A stretch of DNA of 33,236 nt from Prevotella sp. (GCA_016901395.1 JAEAMQ010000034.1:1-33236); one strand, 5' to 3'. Positions 22,755 to 30,819 are shown, counted from the first letter of the stretch. The notes: a model not told the origin generated them from the letters alone. Made by a program: numbers and translations.

Positions 22755-23588
22755 ATGAGTAAAAAGCAAATACTTCTGATCAATGACATGGCGGGCTATG
22801 GCAAGGTGGCCACGGCGGCTATGTTGCCTATCCTTTCGTATATGGGCCATCCCACCTATAACCTGCCTACGGCATTGGTTTCCAACACGTTGGACTATGG
22901 AAAGTTCAATATCATGGACACCACCGAATACATTCAGGGGGTCTTTCCCGTTTGGAAAGAGTTGGGGTTCAGGTTCGATGCCATTGCCACTGGCTTCATC
23001 GTATCTGAGCGTCAGGCCCAGATTGTGTCGGCATTCTGCAAGGAGCAGGCTGCTGCCGGCACCACCATCTATGTAGATCCCATCATGGGTGACGAGGGAA
23101 AACTCTACAACGGTGTCACACCGGCTACCATTGAGGTGATGCAGGAGATGATTGCCGTGTCCGACCTGATGTTTCCCAATTATACTGAAGCATGCTATCT
23201 CACCCACACTGACTACCATCCCGAGGGCATCTCGATGGAGGAAGCCAAGGGCCTTGTCACTGCCTTGCACGACAAAAGCGGTAAGTCTGTACTCATCACT
23301 TCTATCCCCGTTGCGGGCCAGCACTGTGTGGTGGGCTACAACCATAAGAGCGGGCAGTATTTCATGTTGCCCTACACAGAGATACCCGTCCACTTCCCCG
23401 GCACGGGAGACATCTTCTCCGCCGTGCTCATCGGGCATCTGCTCAGTGGCGACTCGCTCCGCAAGTCGACCCGTATGGCGATGGATGCCGTCTACCGTTT
23501 GATCGATCTGAACAAGAATAACGACGACAAGAACCGCGGAATACCCTTGGAAAATTATCTCGAAGTGGTCGACGCGCCCGTCCGGTAA
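22755..23588 (+). CDS. Pyridoxamine/pyridoxal kinase (PdxY/PdxK-like)
   Basis: A 277-residue ribokinase-fold kinase that phosphorylates B6 vitamers in the salvage pathway. Family features are LLINDMAGYGKVATAAMLP at the N-terminus, YVDPIMGDEGKLY, LMFPNYTEACYLT, and the anion hole with the catalytic base in PGTGDIFSAVL (Asp219). The start at 22755 gives the usual length. A TAACTTTG box at 22729-22736 is a plausible -7 element, preceded by a perfect CCACC-TT-GGTGG palindrome. No close operon partner is seen. Confidence 0.9.
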   Translation: MSKKQILLINDMAGYGKVATAAMLPILSYMGHPTYNLPTALVSNTLDYGKFNIMDTTEYIQGVFPVWKELGFRFDAIATGFIVSERQAQIVSAFCKEQAAAGTTIYVDPIMGDEGKLYNGVTPATIEVMQEMIAVSDLMFPNYTEACYLTHTDYHPEGISMEEAKGLVTALHDKSGKSVLITSIPVAGQHCVVGYNHKSGQYFMLPYTEIPVHFPGTGDIFSAVLIGHLLSGDSLRKSTRMAMDAVYRLIDLNKNNDDKNRGIPLENYLEVVDAPVR

Positions 23589-23620
23589 TCGCTCGGCATC
23601 CTAATATTATTACCAACTCT

Positions 23621-23670
23621 CCACCCCACCTACCCACTACCCCACAATCCCACCTACCCACCACCCCATC
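23621..23670. repeat. C-rich direct repeat upstream of the transporter gene
   Basis: A 20-base sequence, CCCACCTACCCACTACCCCA, occurs at 23625-23644 and again at 23649-23668 with one change. The complementary strand has at least four runs of three or more G, so it could form a G-quadruplex immediately before the next gene. Confidence 0.6.
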
Positions 23671-23685
23671 AACAACCCGTTTCCC

Positions 23686-25347
23686 ATGGATTGGATATCA
23701 TCACTTTTCAGCGTCCACTCATCTGTCCAGACGGTCATCATCATCTCGCTGGTCATCGCCTCGGGGCTTGCCCTTGGCCGTGTCAAGGTGATGGGGGTGT
23801 CGCTGGGCATAGCTTTTGTGTTCTTCACCGGCATCGTGGCCGGACACATTGGCCTGTCGGTCGATGCCAGAACACTCGACTATGTGGAGACATTCGGGCT
23901 CTCGATGTTTGTCTATTGCCTGGGACTGCATGTCGGCCCCAACTTCTTCGGCTCGTTGCGGCATGAGGGAATGGCCCTCAACCTGTGGAGCTTGGCCGTC
24001 ATAGCGATAGGTACAGTGCTGGCGGTGGTGCTCATTCCGCTTACCCATGTGAGCCTCCCCGACATGGTCGGCATACTCTGCGGCGCCACGACCAACACTC
24101 CGGCGCTCGGTGCCGCGACACAGGCCATCGCCCATCTCGGACTCCCCAGCGGCAGCGCGGCACTGGCTACGGCTGTGGCCTATCCCCTCGGTGTGGTGGG
24201 TGTGATATTTGTGATGGTATTCATCCGCAAGTTTTTTGTGAAGCCCGAGGATCTGGAGTCGCATTCATTGAATGACGACGACCATACCTATATTGCCCAA
24301 CTCACGGCTATCAACCCCGCCATCGATGGCAAAACCATTCTCCAGATTGCCCAGATGACCCATCTGCACTTCATTATCTCGCGCATCTGGCGTGGTGACG
24401 AAGTGATTGTGCCGCTGGCCGATACGGTCATCCATGTGAACGATTCGCTGCTTGTCGTGACCACGACGGAGGATGAAGAGGCGCTTGGACTGCTTTTTGG
24501 CAAACAGGAAAAGAAGGACTGGAACCTCGACAAGATAGACTGGAACGCCATCGATGCCGACGTGGAGAGCCGCGTCTGCGTGGTGACCCGTCGCGGTCTC
24601 AACGGCAAACGGCTGGGCGAACTCCACATGCGACAGGTGTGTGGCGTGAATGTAAGTCGGGTGATCCGTGGGGATATCAAGCTCTTGGCCAGCAACAACC
24701 TGCGGTTGCAGTATGGCGACCGCGTGACCGTTGTGGGTAATCGGAAGGATGTCGACAATGCCGAGCATTTCTTGGGCAACTCTGTCAAGACCCTTGAGGA
24801 ACCCAATATAGGCAGTATCTTTTTGGGTATCATCCTTGGATTGGCCCTCGGCACCATCCCCATCTCCCTGCCGGGCATGCAGACTCCCATCCGTCTGGGC
24901 ATTGCCGGAGGTCCTATCATCATGGGCATCATTGTCGGAGCCCTCGGGCCGAAGCTGCACTTCATTTCCTACACCACCCGTTCGGCAAGCCTGATGCTCC
25001 GCAAACTGGGCATCTCGCTCTATCTGGCGTGCATCGGCCTCGACGCTGGCAAAGACTTCTTTGCCACTGTCATCCGGCCCGAAGGCATCGCCTGGATCGG
25101 CATTGGTTTCCTGCTCACCTTCCTGCCGGTGCTCATCATCGGTCTCGCCGCACTGAAAACGCGGAAATACGACTACGGCACCATCTGTGGCATCCTCTGT
25201 GGAAGCATGGCCAATCCGATGGCTCTGGGTTATGCCAACGACACCACGCCTGGCGACACCGCCAGCATTTCCTACGCCACGGTATACCCCTTGGGCATGT
25301 TTATCCGTGTCGTCATTGCTCAAATGCTTATCATGTTCATGGTTTGA
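23686..25347 (+). CDS. Putative transporter, AspT/YidE-type with two RCK_C domains
   Basis: A 553-residue inner-membrane carrier of the aspartate:alanine exchanger family. Two membrane halves (about 10-180 and 370-553), each with an AspT/YidE/YbjL antiporter duplication domain, flank two cytoplasmic RCK_C/TrkA-C-type domains (about 200-360). Signature segments include GLSMFVYCLGLHVGP, CGATTNTPALGAAT in the first half and ILCGSMANPMALGYAND in the second, the paired glycine-rich motifs of the family. The substrate is unknown; the family exchanges amino acids or dicarboxylates. The start at 23686 begins with MDWISSLFS. Confidence 0.9.
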   Translation: MDWISSLFSVHSSVQTVIIISLVIASGLALGRVKVMGVSLGIAFVFFTGIVAGHIGLSVDARTLDYVETFGLSMFVYCLGLHVGPNFFGSLRHEGMALNLWSLAVIAIGTVLAVVLIPLTHVSLPDMVGILCGATTNTPALGAATQAIAHLGLPSGSAALATAVAYPLGVVGVIFVMVFIRKFFVKPEDLESHSLNDDDHTYIAQLTAINPAIDGKTILQIAQMTHLHFIISRIWRGDEVIVPLADTVIHVNDSLLVVTTTEDEEALGLLFGKQEKKDWNLDKIDWNAIDADVESRVCVVTRRGLNGKRLGELHMRQVCGVNVSRVIRGDIKLLASNNLRLQYGDRVTVVGNRKDVDNAEHFLGNSVKTLEEPNIGSIFLGIILGLALGTIPISLPGMQTPIRLGIAGGPIIMGIIVGALGPKLHFISYTTRSASLMLRKLGISLYLACIGLDAGKDFFATVIRPEGIAWIGIGFLLTFLPVLIIGLAALKTRKYDYGTICGILCGSMANPMALGYANDTTPGDTASISYATVYPLGMFIRVVIAQMLIMFMV

Positions 25348-25599
25348 AACAGGGGGAGAAGGGTATTTGAGGAGTTGAAGAAGAGCGGAGAAAGGGATGC
25401 TGACCATAAGGAAATGGTGTTGAAAATAATTGAAGAAATTCCTTTCAAAGCTTCGTTATTATGCTTTCTTCTTCAAAATGATAAGAAATGGGCCGAATTT
25501 TGACCGTTTTTTATTTCGTTGAAAATCAGTAACTTGTAATTATTTGACATTTTGTCTCGTTGCGATTACATAGTAATCGTCTGACGATTCGATAGTATT

Positions 25600-25630
25600 C
25601 GCATGGAGATTAGGGCCTAATCTCCATGCG
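25600..25630. repeat. Perfect 31-bp palindrome
   Basis: CGCATGGAGATTAGG and its exact reverse complement meet around a single central G. It lies in the gene-free 25348-26474 stretch. A half-related motif is at 13904-13923. It could be a protein-binding site or a cruciform-forming repeat; no gene can be assigned. Confidence 0.7.
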
Positions 25631-25903
25631 ATTTGGCTGAGATAGAGAGGATAAAAGGGTGAAAATCGGGTGTTTTGGGGTCGAAAATGAAGAAAAACGG
25701 AGTAAGAAGAGGGAGGGGAAGGGCACACGAAGGCTTTTTCGAAGCTATTTGTGTCTGGTTATTTTTGGCCTGATTTGCTGAAATATCTCAACATTTTGTT
25801 AAGATGATGATAGTTTTGTGGCTGTGGGAAAATGTATTCTCTTTCTCTACAATCACCATCCGGAATGGGTATTACAGCCCATGGCCAAACAGGGTTAGAA
25901 ACA

Positions 25904-26369
25904 GCACAACCCCTCTTCGGGGGTTGAGTTCTCCCCAGTCGCCGTAGGCAGGGTTAACGTCGCTTCGCTTGTTAACCCTGCCCTCCCAACGGCACAACCC
26001 CTCTTCGGGGGTTGAGTACTCCCCAGTCGTCGTAGGCAGGGTTAACCTCGCTTCGCTTGTTAACCCTGCCCTCTCAACGGCACAACCCCGCTTCGGGGGT
26101 TGAGTTCTCCCCAGTCGTCGTAGGCAGGGTTAACCTCGCTTCGCTTGTTAACCCCGCCCTCTCAACGGCACAACCCCTCTTCGGGGGTTGAGTTCTCCCT
26201 ATCCGCCATAGGCAGGGTTAACCTCGCTTCGCTTGTTAACCCCGCCCTCTCAACAGCACAACCCCGCTTCGGGGATTGAGTTCTCCCCATCCGCCGTAGG
26301 CAGGGTTAACGTTGCTTCGCTTGTTAACCTCGCCCTCTCAACGGCACAACCCCGCTTCGGGGGTTGAGT
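25904..26369. repeat. 88-bp tandem array, five full copies plus a partial sixth
   Basis: The sequence GCACAACCCC recurs at 25904, 25992, 26080, 26168, 26256 and 26344, exactly 88 bases apart. Every full unit contains two hairpins: CAACCCC-(loop)-GGGGTTG, and GGCAGGGTTAAC with GTTAACCCTGCC around a loop containing CGCTTCGC. Substitutions are few and often keep pairing on the minus strand (A-C on plus is G-U on minus). No protein-coding frame is evident. The rest of the 25348-26474 gap shows nothing gene-like. Confidence 0.9.
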
Positions 26370-26474
26370 ATAGATCATGCACCGCATGATGTCATTGGGA
26401 ATCGTGGTTTGTTGCTTCTGACGACAATAAGCCTATCTATGTTTTTCAGAGGATAGATCTCGGTTTATTGAAGT

Positions 26475-28247
26475 TCAGAAGGGTGCCGGAGCGGTGAAGG
26501 TGAGAGACTCTCCGGTGCGGGGATGGGTGAAAGTAAGGCTCTCGGCATGGAGATAGAGGCGGTCGGCACGCTGGCCATACAGCTCATCGCCACGGATGGG
26601 ATTGTTCAATCCGAGGCGGTGGGCGCAGTGCACGCGCAACTGATGGGTGCGGCCGGTGTGGGGATAGAGGGCCACTCGCCGGTCGCCGACACGCTCAAAA
26701 TGGGTCTCGGCGGGTTTGCCATAGACCGCGTCGACCATCTGTCGGGGGCGGTCGTCGAGGTCGGGACGCAACGGCAAGGTGATGTCGCCCTCGCGTTGCG
26801 GCAGGTCGTGGGTCAGTTCGGCCACATAGCGTTTGCGTACCTCGTGCCTCAGGAACTGGCGTTGCAGGCCGCGGTAGGCATCCATCGTCTTGGCAATGAC
26901 CATCAGTCCGCTTGTCGCCATGTCCAACCGATGGACAATCAGCGGACTGTTGGCATCGGGATAGCGCTTTCGCATCACGCTCTGCACGCTCTCCCGGCGG
27001 CTCTTGCCCTGCACGGAGAGCATGCCCGCGGGCTTGTTGACGACACAGATATCGTTGTCTTCAAACAGGATGGGCAGTGCGTGGCGGCTCTCTGCCTCCA
27101 GCGGATTGGGCTCCACGTCCATGCCGCGGAGCATCCATCGCAGGATGGGTTTGCACTTGCCGTTGCACGCGGGGTAGCACTGCAGGTGGTGGCGCACCTC
27201 CTCACGCGGACTCTCGCCCCACCAAAACATCGCCATACTCACCGGTTTCAGCCCGTGGTCGAAGGCATATTGCAGCAGTTTGGGTTCGCAACACTCGCCG
27301 CTGCCAGCCGGCGGCACGGCCTCGCCACCCCAAATATCCAGCAGGTTGCGGGTCTCTCCGAGGGCATTTCTCATCACAAATCGTCGGAAGAGCCACCGCT
27401 GCAGGCTGTCACTCTTTTGTCGGCGAAGGGTTTTCAGCGACTGAATCTTTTCGGCTTTTTGTCGTTGCTCGTCCTCGAAAGTGGCCTTCCGACTGCGCTC
27501 CGCCACCTTCCAGCGATGGAGTTCGGCATTCTCAAACTGCCGGCGGCGCACATAGTCGTCCTCGCTCTCGCCGTCCTTTCTGCCTTTTTCCATCTGCGGT
27601 CTCCCCGCCGCGTCAGCACTTCCCTCCCACCGCAATGGCCGAGGGATATTTCCAATTTCCTCGTTGATTTTGACAATCTCAGCCTCCTCACGCTTGAAAT
27701 AGCCATCCTCCTGTAGATAATCGAACACCGCCGGCACAAACTCCGGCCAGTCGCTGCGACCACAAATCTGGCCGCTGTAGGCAGAAAGAAATAGAAAAGA
27801 AGGCCGCTCAGACCCAGCAAGCCGACCTTCCTGCTCCTCCAGCCTCTCCCCCGACCCCTCCCCCAAAGGGAGGGGAGTAGACACTACCGTAGGAAACGGG
27901 GATTGGGGGGATATTGGGGAAGGAAAATGTGTATTTGCAGAAATAGGTCGTGAATTGGAAGAAACAGGTTGCGAGTTGGAAGAAACAGATTGGGAGTCAG
28001 AGGAAGTTGGTGAGTGGTGAGGGGCTTGGACGACGAGAACGCCAAACATTTTGCCTTTGGCAATCTCTGCAAGGAACTCAGGGGATGGGCCATTGGGGGA
28101 AAAAGATGGGGTGGGTTTCCCCTCCAGATAGTCCACTACCTCCCGTATGGCCTGCTTGCAAAGGTCATCAGGCTCATAATAAAAAGGGTTGTTGAAACGC
28201 CTCGGCGCCCCAACAACCCCTTTCAAAGGATGTAATAGTCTGTCCAT
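26475..28247 (-). CDS. RluA-family RNA pseudouridine synthase with long N-terminal region
   Basis: A 590-residue protein whose C-terminal 215 residues are a pseudouridine synthase of the RluA family: ILFEDNDICVVNKPAGMLSV, the catalytic IVHRLDMATSGLMVIAK (Asp442) and HTGRTHQLRVHCA. It modifies uridines in rRNA or tRNA. The N-terminal 370 residues are a long extension seen in Bacteroidota members, with a lysine- and arginine-rich helical part (about 210-280). Residues about 78-148 look like an insertion between two strands (FGVLVVQ and FLSAYSGQ): they begin with 7-residue repeats encoded by a 21-bp tandem repeat (27939-28001) and continue through a GC-rich palindromic element. No S4 domain is seen. 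The target base is unknown. Confidence 0.88.
   Translation of the reverse strand: MDRLLHPLKGVVGAPRRFNNPFYYEPDDLCKQAIREVVDYLEGKPTPSFSPNGPSPEFLAEIAKGKMFGVLVVQAPHHSPTSSDSQSVSSNSQPVSSNSRPISANTHFPSPISPQSPFPTVVSTPLPLGEGSGERLEEQEGRLAGSERPSFLFLSAYSGQICGRSDWPEFVPAVFDYLQEDGYFKREEAEIVKINEEIGNIPRPLRWEGSADAAGRPQMEKGRKDGESEDDYVRRRQFENAELHRWKVAERSRKATFEDEQRQKAEKIQSLKTLRRQKSDSLQRWLFRRFVMRNALGETRNLLDIWGGEAVPPAGSGECCEPKLLQYAFDHGLKPVSMAMFWWGESPREEVRHHLQCYPACNGKCKPILRWMLRGMDVEPNPLEAESRHALPILFEDNDICVVNKPAGMLSVQGKSRRESVQSVMRKRYPDANSPLIVHRLDMATSGLMVIAKTMDAYRGLQRQFLRHEVRKRYVAELTHDLPQREGDITLPLRPDLDDRPRQMVDAVYGKPAETHFERVGDRRVALYPHTGRTHQLRVHCAHRLGLNNPIRGDELYGQRADRLYLHAESLTFTHPRTGESLTFTAPAPF
27845..27895. repeat. GC-rich palindromic repeat, copy B, inside coding sequence
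   Basis: CCCCTCCC (27855-27862) and GGGAGGGG (27868-27875) form the stem, followed by ACCGTAGGAA at 27886-27895. In the minus-strand gene this stretch is read in frame as Thr-Pro-Leu-Pro-Leu-Gly-Glu-Gly-Ser-Gly-Glu-Arg. Confidence 0.7.
27939..28001. repeat. 21-bp tandem repeat inside the pseudouridine synthase gene
   Basis: Three 21-base units begin at 27939, 27960 and 27981, each of the form AGAAAYAGRTYG.GA.TYRGA. They encode repeated Ser/Asn/Gln-rich heptads (SSNSQPV, SSNSRPI) on the minus strand, next to palindromic copy B. Confidence 0.75.
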
Positions 28248-28276
28248 ACTTCTTTTCTAAATCATTCTATCCAACG

Positions 28277-28408
28277 ATCGGGCACTCCTATTGGCAATAT
28301 GCGATGAGGGAAAAAGCATCAAATTATTTGCACTTCCCTGCCATCGGGTGCTCCTTTTGCCGGGATGAGATAAGAGAATAAGCACCAGCTCACTTGTTCT
28401 TCCCAGCC
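28277..28408. repeat. Decayed 66-bp tandem duplication
   Basis: Two adjacent 66-base copies (28277-28342 and 28343-28408) share ends ATCGGG...CTCC and CTTCCC.GCC and about 60-65 percent of their bases. Translated on the minus strand, both copies keep the pattern W.G....L.L..SH...RS.R, hinting at an old coding repeat, but no full gene remains in the 28248-28531 gap. Confidence 0.5.
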
Positions 28409-28528
28409 ACTGAACAGAACGAAATGTTGTTATTATTGAAGCCGGTAGCCTCATCCAGCACGTCCTTTCCATCCACTCATCTCCCCGATGCCATAGCTGT
28501 TTGATGCGCCCAACGGGTACTGCGTAAC

Positions 28529-28585
28529 GTCCTACGGTAGTAGGTCATCTCCCTCCCCTGTGGAGGAGGGTGGGGGTGGGGTACC
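28529..28585. repeat. GC-rich palindromic repeat, copy C (overlaps the CMD/cupin gene end)
   Basis: GTCCTACGGT at 28529-28538 is the reverse complement of the ACCGTAGGAC box, followed by CCCTCC...GGAGGAGGG at about 28551-28570 and GTGGGGGTGGGG. The stop codon (28532-28534) of the neighbouring gene lies within the ACCGTAGGAC box. Confidence 0.7.
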
Positions 28586-29668
28586 CCATTCCGTGCTCGC
28601 TCCCTCTTCTACCCTCGTGTTATAAGCCAGATGCTGCATCCAACTGTCATCGGCAGCACCATGCCAGTGTTTTGTCTCGGCGGGGATGGCAATCACCTTG
28701 CCCGGCGTAAGCTCCACGGCCGGCTTGCCCCACTCCTGATACCAGCCGCGTCCGGCCACGCAGACGAGGACCTGCACCAACTTGTGGTGTATGTGCCAAT
28801 AGTTGCGACAGCCCGGCTCGAAGGTCACATTGTGAGGGCCTCCGTTCTCGCCATCGAGGGCGGCAAGATAGCTCTGGCCTACGAAATACTGTGCGTAGGC
28901 ATCGTTGGGATCGCCTGTCGGCCACGGCGAATCCTCTATACCCTTCTTCGGTTGCAGGGCTTTGGGCAGCGGTTTGTTGAGCACCTGGGCGATGGCCTCG
29001 CTGGTGCGGGAAGCCTCCGCCATCCCCACGCGGGTCTCCAACACCTGCGGGATAGACTCCAGTTCGTCCACTTTCACCCCCATGTTGAGCGCGCCCCTGC
29101 AGTGGGCCAGCAGCTGCGGCTCGCAACCGGGCAGTGCGGCGATGGCGCTCACGGTGACAATCTCGCGGTCGGCGAAGCTCAATGCCTTGCCCGAAAAGAT
29201 GTCGCCGAAGAGGTGCGCCTTCAGATAATAGTCGGTACGGGGTGCGAAAGCATAGTCGAACGGGCTTCCGCTGAGTTGCGTCTGCACCTCGGTGCCTGTC
29301 TTCAGCGCGTCGAAACCGGGGGGCAGCACCGTGCTGTCATCCTGTCCGAGCGGTGTCTCCTTGCCGGCTTTCTGCCGTTCGGCAATCACCGTCTGCAACT
29401 TTCCGAGGGCGTTGAGCGACCTCGGGAAACCCGTGTAGGCATAGAGTTGTGAGAGGGCTTCCTTGATTTCAGCTACCGTCAGACCGTTGTCCAAAGCCTC
29501 GTCGATGGCTTTTCCGAGTTGTGCCATGTTGCCTTTGGCCTCCCAAGCCGCGATGGTGGAGAGTCCTTGTTGTCTTGCTGATAATGCCATAGTCTGTGCG
29601 TTTAATGATGTGTTCACTGTGAGAAGCATGGCGACAACCATCGCCATGCGAAGGATGGGGTGCTTCAT
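28532..29668 (-). CDS. Carboxymuconolactone decarboxylase-like / cupin fusion protein (exported)
   Basis: A 378-residue protein with a signal peptide (1-24, cleavage after LNA). Residues about 30-110 and 145-230 are two carboxymuconolactone decarboxylase (AhpD-like) units; the second holds ALPGCEPQLLAHCRGALNMG, although the spacing of the two cysteines is not the classic CxxC. Residues about 275-350 are a cupin with metal-ligand histidines in NYWHIHH and KHWHGA. The function is unknown; such fusions may act in peroxide or lactone chemistry outside the cytoplasm. The last 20 residues (from GTPPPPSS to DDLLP) and the stop derive from palindromic repeat C and are not part of the conserved fold. 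A TACCTTTG box (minus, 29719-29726) is a possible -7 element. Confidence 0.85.
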   Translation of the reverse strand: MKHPILRMAMVVAMLLTVNTSLNAQTMALSARQQGLSTIAAWEAKGNMAQLGKAIDEALDNGLTVAEIKEALSQLYAYTGFPRSLNALGKLQTVIAERQKAGKETPLGQDDSTVLPPGFDALKTGTEVQTQLSGSPFDYAFAPRTDYYLKAHLFGDIFSGKALSFADREIVTVSAIAALPGCEPQLLAHCRGALNMGVKVDELESIPQVLETRVGMAEASRTSEAIAQVLNKPLPKALQPKKGIEDSPWPTGDPNDAYAQYFVGQSYLAALDGENGGPHNVTFEPGCRNYWHIHHKLVQVLVCVAGRGWYQEWGKPAVELTPGKVIAIPAETKHWHGAADDSWMQHLAYNTRVEEGASTEWGTPPPPSSTGEGDDLLP

Positions 29669-29718
29669 ATTCTTACGTTTTGGCGTGGCCCCAATGTGGA
29701 ACCACTTGATTTACAGTG

Positions 29719-29737
29719 CAAAGGTACGGCAAAAGTA
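29719..29737 (-). promoter_or_regulatory. Candidate -7 boxes of the CMD/cupin gene
   Basis: TACCTTTG (29719-29726) and TACTTTTG (29730-29737), both on the minus strand, match TAnnTTTG about 50-65 bases upstream of the start. Neither has a clear TTTG at -33. Confidence 0.35.
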
Positions 29738-29793
29738 AAGTTTACGCATGACCATTTTCGAGGAAAAAAATACCCGAATTGCCGAAAACAACA

Positions 29794-30714
29794 TTATCCG
29801 GCGATGAGTCCGAGTCGCTGAAACTCCCGCATGAGGGGGGCGGCGAGCACCTTAGCGTCGGGATGGGGAGCGCCGGTGGTGCCCAAGGCCCGCAGGTCGA
29901 AGAAGTGGAGCCAATCGGAAATCAGTGCTGTGTGCACCAACTCGGTATTGGTGTCGAGGGGCAGCACGGCGCGTGCCTCCTGCGGTTTGCGGCCGTTGGC
30001 GGTGAGGTTCATGTAGGCCCGCTCTGCCGCGAGGTTGGCAAAGAGCCAGTTTTCAAGGTCGGTGGCAGTGCCGGCCATGACCGAAGCAAACAGTTTTTCC
30101 AGTGTGTTCTCTCCGACTTGCGCGTCGTTGGTGGATGTCGTTGGGTCTAAGAGGTTGACCCATACGGGCTGGTTGACGGTGATTTCATTGCCAAACTTCG
30201 CCTTGGCATAGTTGCAATAGCGGGTGGACTGCTCCGCCATCGAGTTGGCACGATGGCGGTTGAACTCGCGCGTGGTGCCTATCTGGGTGGTGAAATGCAC
30301 TGTGATGCGGCGCTCGTGATGGGAAGATGGGTCGGTGATCAAAGCCAGATCGTCCATCCATTGATTTTCGGCCAACACCCGAAGATTGGTTGTCACGTAG
30401 GCCTTGCCGTCTGCAATCTCGACCTTGGAGAACTTGTTTCTCACATATTTCTCCACTTCTGGGGGCAGGATGGGGGCCTTTTCTGAGTTGGACGAGACGG
30501 GCGAGGCATCGAGGGTGAGATACACAGTGCCGTGTTCGAGCATTGCCGTGTGATTGCTCTTGATCATTCTTTCGACAAACGGCCGTGCCGAATCGTCTGA
30601 CCGATGGTCTTCACTCTTATAACATACTCTACCGGCACGCTCTATCTGTCGGTATATACCTTCAGGCCCTGACTCCTGAAGCCATATCTCGAATGAGGGT
30701 TGATTGATTTTCAT
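29794..30714 (-). CDS. thyX: FAD-dependent thymidylate synthase (ThyX)
   Basis: A 306-residue flavoenzyme that makes dTMP from dUMP using methylene-tetrahydrofolate and NADPH. The ThyX motif RHRxxSxxxxSxR is complete (Arg153, His154, Arg155, Ser158, Ser163, Arg165). Other family segments are SNHTAMLEHGTVYLTLDAS and ALISDWLHFFDLRA near the end. It is longer than typical ThyX (about 220-250), with extra residues around 70-110. The open frame extends to 30783, but the ATG at 30714 opens the conserved MKINQPSFEIWLQESG start. It stands alone, with a TATCTTTG box (minus, 30812-30819) upstream. Confidence 0.93.
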   Translation of the reverse strand: MKINQPSFEIWLQESGPEGIYRQIERAGRVCYKSEDHRSDDSARPFVERMIKSNHTAMLEHGTVYLTLDASPVSSNSEKAPILPPEVEKYVRNKFSKVEIADGKAYVTTNLRVLAENQWMDDLALITDPSSHHERRITVHFTTQIGTTREFNRHRANSMAEQSTRYCNYAKAKFGNEITVNQPVWVNLLDPTTSTNDAQVGENTLEKLFASVMAGTATDLENWLFANLAAERAYMNLTANGRKPQEARAVLPLDTNTELVHTALISDWLHFFDLRALGTTGAPHPDAKVLAAPLMREFQRLGLIAG

Positions 30715-30811
30715 TGGACAATCTTTGAGATTCTTTTTGATAGTAGGGATAGGTTCGTTGCTATGCTTACCATTATGAAGCAAGTGGATTTGCTGCAGAA
30801 ACTATCTTATG

Positions 30812-30819
30812 CAAAGATA
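30812..30819 (-). promoter_or_regulatory. Candidate -7 box of thyX
   Basis: TATCTTTG on the minus strand, about 95 bases before the thyX ATG. The -33 region is AT-rich without TTTG. The stretch 30820-31093 shows nothing else that can be assigned. Confidence 0.4.

Noticed and set aside
25540..25728. 62-codon open frame on the minus strand
   Set aside because: It lies over a perfect palindrome and AT-rich sequence; low-complexity start and no family resemblance.
25904..26369. CRISPR array
   Set aside because: Units are adjacent and nearly identical over all 88 bases with no variable spacers, and no cas gene is near.
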